From contig JAGIAD010000003.1 of assembly GCA_017745075.1 (NCBI GenBank), positions 310,001 through 374,000 of the forward strand: a stretch of 64,000 nt of DNA, in the 5' to 3' direction. Below, one piece after another: positions 61,420-64,000 of this stretch. The notes beneath the pieces are model-generated. The model was not told the origin of the DNA, did not search any database, and saw only the letters and a program-made list of their open reading frames with translations. Source of the stretch: Sphingobacteriaceae bacterium (GTDB lineage Bacteria > Bacteroidota > Bacteroidia > Sphingobacteriales > Sphingobacteriaceae). A program made the position numbers and the translations under genes. Position 1 is the stretch's first letter; every line of letters starts with the position of its first letter.

Positions 61420-64000
61420 TTATTTATCTACAATCAGCCTGATCGGCGTCAGGTTATTCAGGTACACAAAATAAACACCTAAGCGGTAATTTCCGGTAAG
61501 ATTTACCTGCAGGTCGCGATCAACAGCACGATGACTTCCAATCTGCATTACCCTGCCTACAACATCCCTAATGGTTACCTTAATATTTTGGTCTCTCAGA
61601 TCAGGTGTAAGCCTCACTTTGAAAGACTGCTCTTTAACCGGATTCGGATAGATGATATTGCTGGTTGACGACTCCGGAGCAAGGGGTTGCGCCTGTGTTA
61701 CACCTGAACGGGGTTGCGTACTTGAAAGACTGCCTGGTTGACCATAACCCGTTGCTGGCTCTGTTCCATATACCAGTTGCCCTTTGTAATACAAGGTAAT
61801 GTGTGCATTGCTATCCATTGCGGCTTTTGGCAAATACGAATGATCGTCGGCCTCATTAAAGGCAGACCAATTGCTTTTATAAATGCGGAACTGGATATTT
61901 CCGGTACTGCTTAAAGGATGCAATTTCCCAGCTGACTGATCAATCGATAATTCCAGATGGGTATCGGCTCCGGCCAGCGAAGGATTGAGCTCTGTAAACT
62001 GCCCCCTGATCTTGTTATTCCCAAGTTTGGCATAATCAACCGCCATATTCAGTCCGGCTGTGCCTTCTTTAGTAAACCAGTAACGCGCAGTAAGGTCGCC
62101 ATAATCAATGGCACTGTTGCCCGTATTTTTAATGGCCAGAAAAACACTTATGGTATTGCCGTTTGCTGTTTGATTTTGATTCTGATACAACACATTCAGC
62201 TTGGTTATAACAGGTACCGGGGCTGGTTCTTCTCCAAATATCAATTTACCGTTGCGGTATAAGGTTATCCGGTTATTTGTTCCATAGCTAGCGGTATTGG
62301 CCTGGTAAGAATAATCATCTGCTTCTGAGAAATTTGACCAGTCCTGGTTGGCAAACCTGGTACGGATTACCCCACTGTTGCTGTTTGCATTTAACTTTCC
62401 ACCAGGTACAAAACTATATTCCATGTACCCTAATGCTCCCGTAGCAGGATTTGGTATTTGTACATACTTCATTTTAACATTGCTGTTTCCCATCTGGGCA
62501 TAATCTATCCAGGTATTTATACCCGCGTAATTTTCTGCTGTAAACCAGTAACGCATGGTGAGCTCATTATAGTTTACGCCGATCGAGTCCTGGTTAACCA
62601 GGCTGAAATTAGGCCTGATCACATTGTTGGTAAGCTGTCCGCCATCGCCATCCATTGATTGTACCTGGATATTGAAAGGGATCACATTAAACGACTGGGT
62701 TATACTAGTTGCAGTATAGGTGTGGTTTCCTTCCTGTTTTGCAGTAATCATCGCAGTTCCCTTACCTACCACCTGCAGTTTATCATTTACGATCTTTGCA
62801 ACCGTGGTGTCTGAACTCGAATAGCTGACCGGTAAATTGGCATTTGAAGTGGCACTCAGTGTTACATCGGCGTCTCCTATCCTTTTGGCAGGTAAGCTGG
62901 CGAAATTAATACTCTGTGCAACTTGATGAACGGTTAAGGCCTGACTTACAGGTGCGGCAGCTGCATATGTTGCATTGCCCGTCTGGGTAGCCGTAATGGT
63001 GGTAACACCTGCTCCTTTAATCTCGATCATATTATTGGCAACCCTTGCCACCGTGGTGTCTGAGCTGGCATAACTGACTGCCAAACCTGAACTGGAAATC
63101 GCACCGGCGTTAAAGCTTGTATCCGTAACTGTTTTTTCTGGCAAAGCATTAAAGGTAATGATCTGTGCAATTTTATTAACCGTTAATACCTGGCTTACAG
63201 GTGCTGCAGCCGCATATGTTGCATTACCTGCCTGAGTGGCTGTAAGGGTGGTAACACCAGCTCCTTTAATCTGGATCATATTATTGGCAACTCTTGCCAC
63301 TGTGGTGTCTGAACTGGCATAACTTACTGCTAAACCTGAACTGGAAACTGCGCCAGCGTTAAAGGTTGTATCGGTAACCGTTTTTTCTGGCAAAGCATTA
63401 AAGGTAATGGTTTGCGCAGTTTTTAAACTTTCGGCGATCTCTGCATCACTTAATGCCCTGCTGTAGATCTTAAACTCGTCAATTGAGCCTTTAAAGAGGG
63501 GATCGTTAAACTGTGATTTACCCAGGTAATTCAGCGTAGTACCCGTAGTAGTGCCCGAAGCAGTAAGCTGCGAAGGTTTAATATTCAGGTTGGTATTGGT
63601 TGCTGCCAAAGTGCCATTAATAAACAACTTTGCCGTATTTCCTGACTGGGTTACCGCCAGGTGCGTCCAGGTATCTAACGGAAAAGCAAAGTTAGCACTA
63701 ACATTTAATTCTGTACCCCCGTTTTTAACTGCATAACGAACGGTTGATAGCTTTACACCGTTTACAGTTGGCGTTCCCTGCTGAACGGTCAGGAACATAT
63801 ATTGCGTGGTACCTGTACCAAAATCGAACATACGCATCCAGGTAGAGAGTGCATCCATCCTTACCCAACCAGAAACAGTGAAATCGGATAAATTTTTTAC
63901 AATTCCTGTTGGCAAGGTAGCATAAGAGGTTGCTGTGCCGTCAAGTTTTAGCGAGCTACCGAATTTTCCGGCTGCACGGGTTGCTGTTGCGGCCAATGTT
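61420..64000 (-). CDS. type-IX-secreted LamG/CBM3 protein, partial
   Basis: The reading frame is open to the right edge, so the 5' end is outside the window; a TTG at 63996 is internal. About 858 residues are visible. Domains in order: LamG-type beta-sandwich (1-190), three Ig-like repeats (about 194-276, 277-359, 360-440), two CBM3 modules (about 443-592 and 599-748), linker, and a type IX secretion C-terminal sorting domain (about 780-858, IIYPNPV...YFVYLNN). CBM3 residues Arg and Trp of the cellulose-binding face are kept in both (RFANQDWSNF; FRIYKSNW). No catalytic domain is visible; one may lie upstream. It is likely exported by the type IX system and binds cellulose or a similar glucan. 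Confidence 0.9.
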   Translation of the reverse strand, partial: TLAATATRAAGKFGSSLKLDGTATSYATLPTGIVKNLSDFTVSGWVRMDALSTWMRMFDFGTGTTQYMFLTVQQGTPTVNGVKLSTVRYAVKNGGTELNVSANFAFPLDTWTHLAVTQSGNTAKLFINGTLAATNTNLNIKPSQLTASGTTTGTTLNYLGKSQFNDPLFKGSIDEFKIYSRALSDAEIAESLKTAQTITFNALPEKTVTDTTFNAGAVSSSGLAVSYASSDTTVARVANNMIQIKGAGVTTLTATQAGNATYAAAAPVSQVLTVNKIAQIITFNALPEKTVTDTSFNAGAISSSGLAVSYASSDTTVARVANNMIEIKGAGVTTITATQTGNATYAAAAPVSQALTVHQVAQSINFASLPAKRIGDADVTLSATSNANLPVSYSSSDTTVAKIVNDKLQVVGKGTAMITAKQEGNHTYTATSITQSFNVIPFNIQVQSMDGDGGQLTNNVIRPNFSLVNQDSIGVNYNELTMRYWFTAENYAGINTWIDYAQMGNSNVKMKYVQIPNPATGALGYMEYSFVPGGKLNANSNSGVIRTRFANQDWSNFSEADDYSYQANTASYGTNNRITLYRNGKLIFGEEPAPVPVITKLNVLYQNQNQTANGNTISVFLAIKNTGNSAIDYGDLTARYWFTKEGTAGLNMAVDYAKLGNNKIRGQFTELNPSLAGADTHLELSIDQSAGKLHPLSSTGNIQFRIYKSNWSAFNEADDHSYLPKAAMDSNAHITLYYKGQLVYGTEPATGYGQPGSLSSTQPRSGVTQAQPLAPESSTSNIIYPNPVKEQSFKVRLTPDLRDQNIKVTIRDVVGRVMQIGSHRAVDRDLQVNLTGNYRLGVYFVYLNNLTPIRLIVDK
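62937..63435. repeat. 249-bp tandem coding repeat
   Basis: The first two Ig-like repeats of the CBM3 protein are nearly identical at protein and DNA level (83-residue unit, motifs FNALPEKTVTDT and ARVANNMI.IKGAGVTT). The third is diverged. The high identity implies a recent duplication or gene conversion. Confidence 0.85.

Noticed and set aside
62937..63435. Tandem repeat as a CRISPR or mobile element
   Set aside because: The repeat is fully coding, in frame, has no spacers and encodes Ig-like domains.
63994..63996. TTG as start of the CBM3 protein
   Set aside because: The frame stays open to the window edge and begins in mid LamG domain, so the true start is outside.

Overview
The window looks like a chromosomal segment of a free-living polysaccharide-degrading member of the Bacteroidota, most like Sphingobacteriaceae (Pedobacter or a relative). 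The signs are four SusC and three SusD outer-membrane glycan/nutrient uptake proteins, an ECF-sigma/FecR pair, a hybrid two-component system, GH97 enzymes, a type IX secretion C-terminal sorting domain, PorV, weak Shine-Dalgarno sites and moderate-to-low GC. The genus is an inference. I recognised no tRNA, rRNA, CRISPR array or transposase gene.

Layout. (1) 397-4009, plus strand: two related proteins that look like tandem OB-type domains, one secreted and one membrane-anchored; the second overlaps an OmpR-type response regulator and histidine kinase. An MFS permease and an ArsB-like permease follow (4164-6768). (2) 6892-18654, minus strand: ECF sigma, FecR anti-sigma, STN-containing SusC, SusD, thioredoxin-fold lipid/periplasmic protein, S41 protease, second TlpA-like protein. 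This is a trans-envelope-regulated uptake locus with redox and protease partners and no carbohydrate-active enzyme. (3) 18798-20997: a PorV-like type IX secretion outer-membrane protein and a ROK sugar kinase lacking the usual zinc motif.

(4) 21123-45279: a large glycan-utilisation region. It holds GH35, GH43 with a discoidin-like domain, and an operon for fucosylated substrates (GH29 fucosidase, mutarotase, aldo/keto reductase, zinc dehydrogenase, GH97) with a divergent AraC regulator. Then come an alpha/beta-hydrolase, a lyase of the alginate-lyase fold plus a decayed relative, a second GH43 resembling exo-beta-1,3-galactanases, an orphan ECF sigma, a 1383-residue hybrid two-component regulator, a FucP-type symporter and a second GH97 with a different active site. 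(5) 45374-56056: a possible 51-residue protein, then one long operon with two SusC/SusD pairs and a CHRD lipoprotein. (6) 56424-64000: GH88, a GH5 lipoprotein with a ricin-type lectin, another lyase, and a type-IX-secreted protein with a LamG domain, internal repeats and two CBM3 modules, cut by the right edge.

Taken together, regions 4-6 read as a system that senses, binds, cuts and imports complex plant or algal polysaccharide. GH43, GH35, GH29 and GH97 point to galactose- and fucose-bearing chains such as type II arabinogalactan. GH88 and the lyases point to uronic acids, and GH5 and CBM3 to cellulose-like chains. The substrate assignments are inferences from families. Two imperfect palindromic repeats bracket the second GH43 gene, and a 261-bp element with 17-bp perfect terminal inverted repeats sits between the GH5 gene and the lyase gene.
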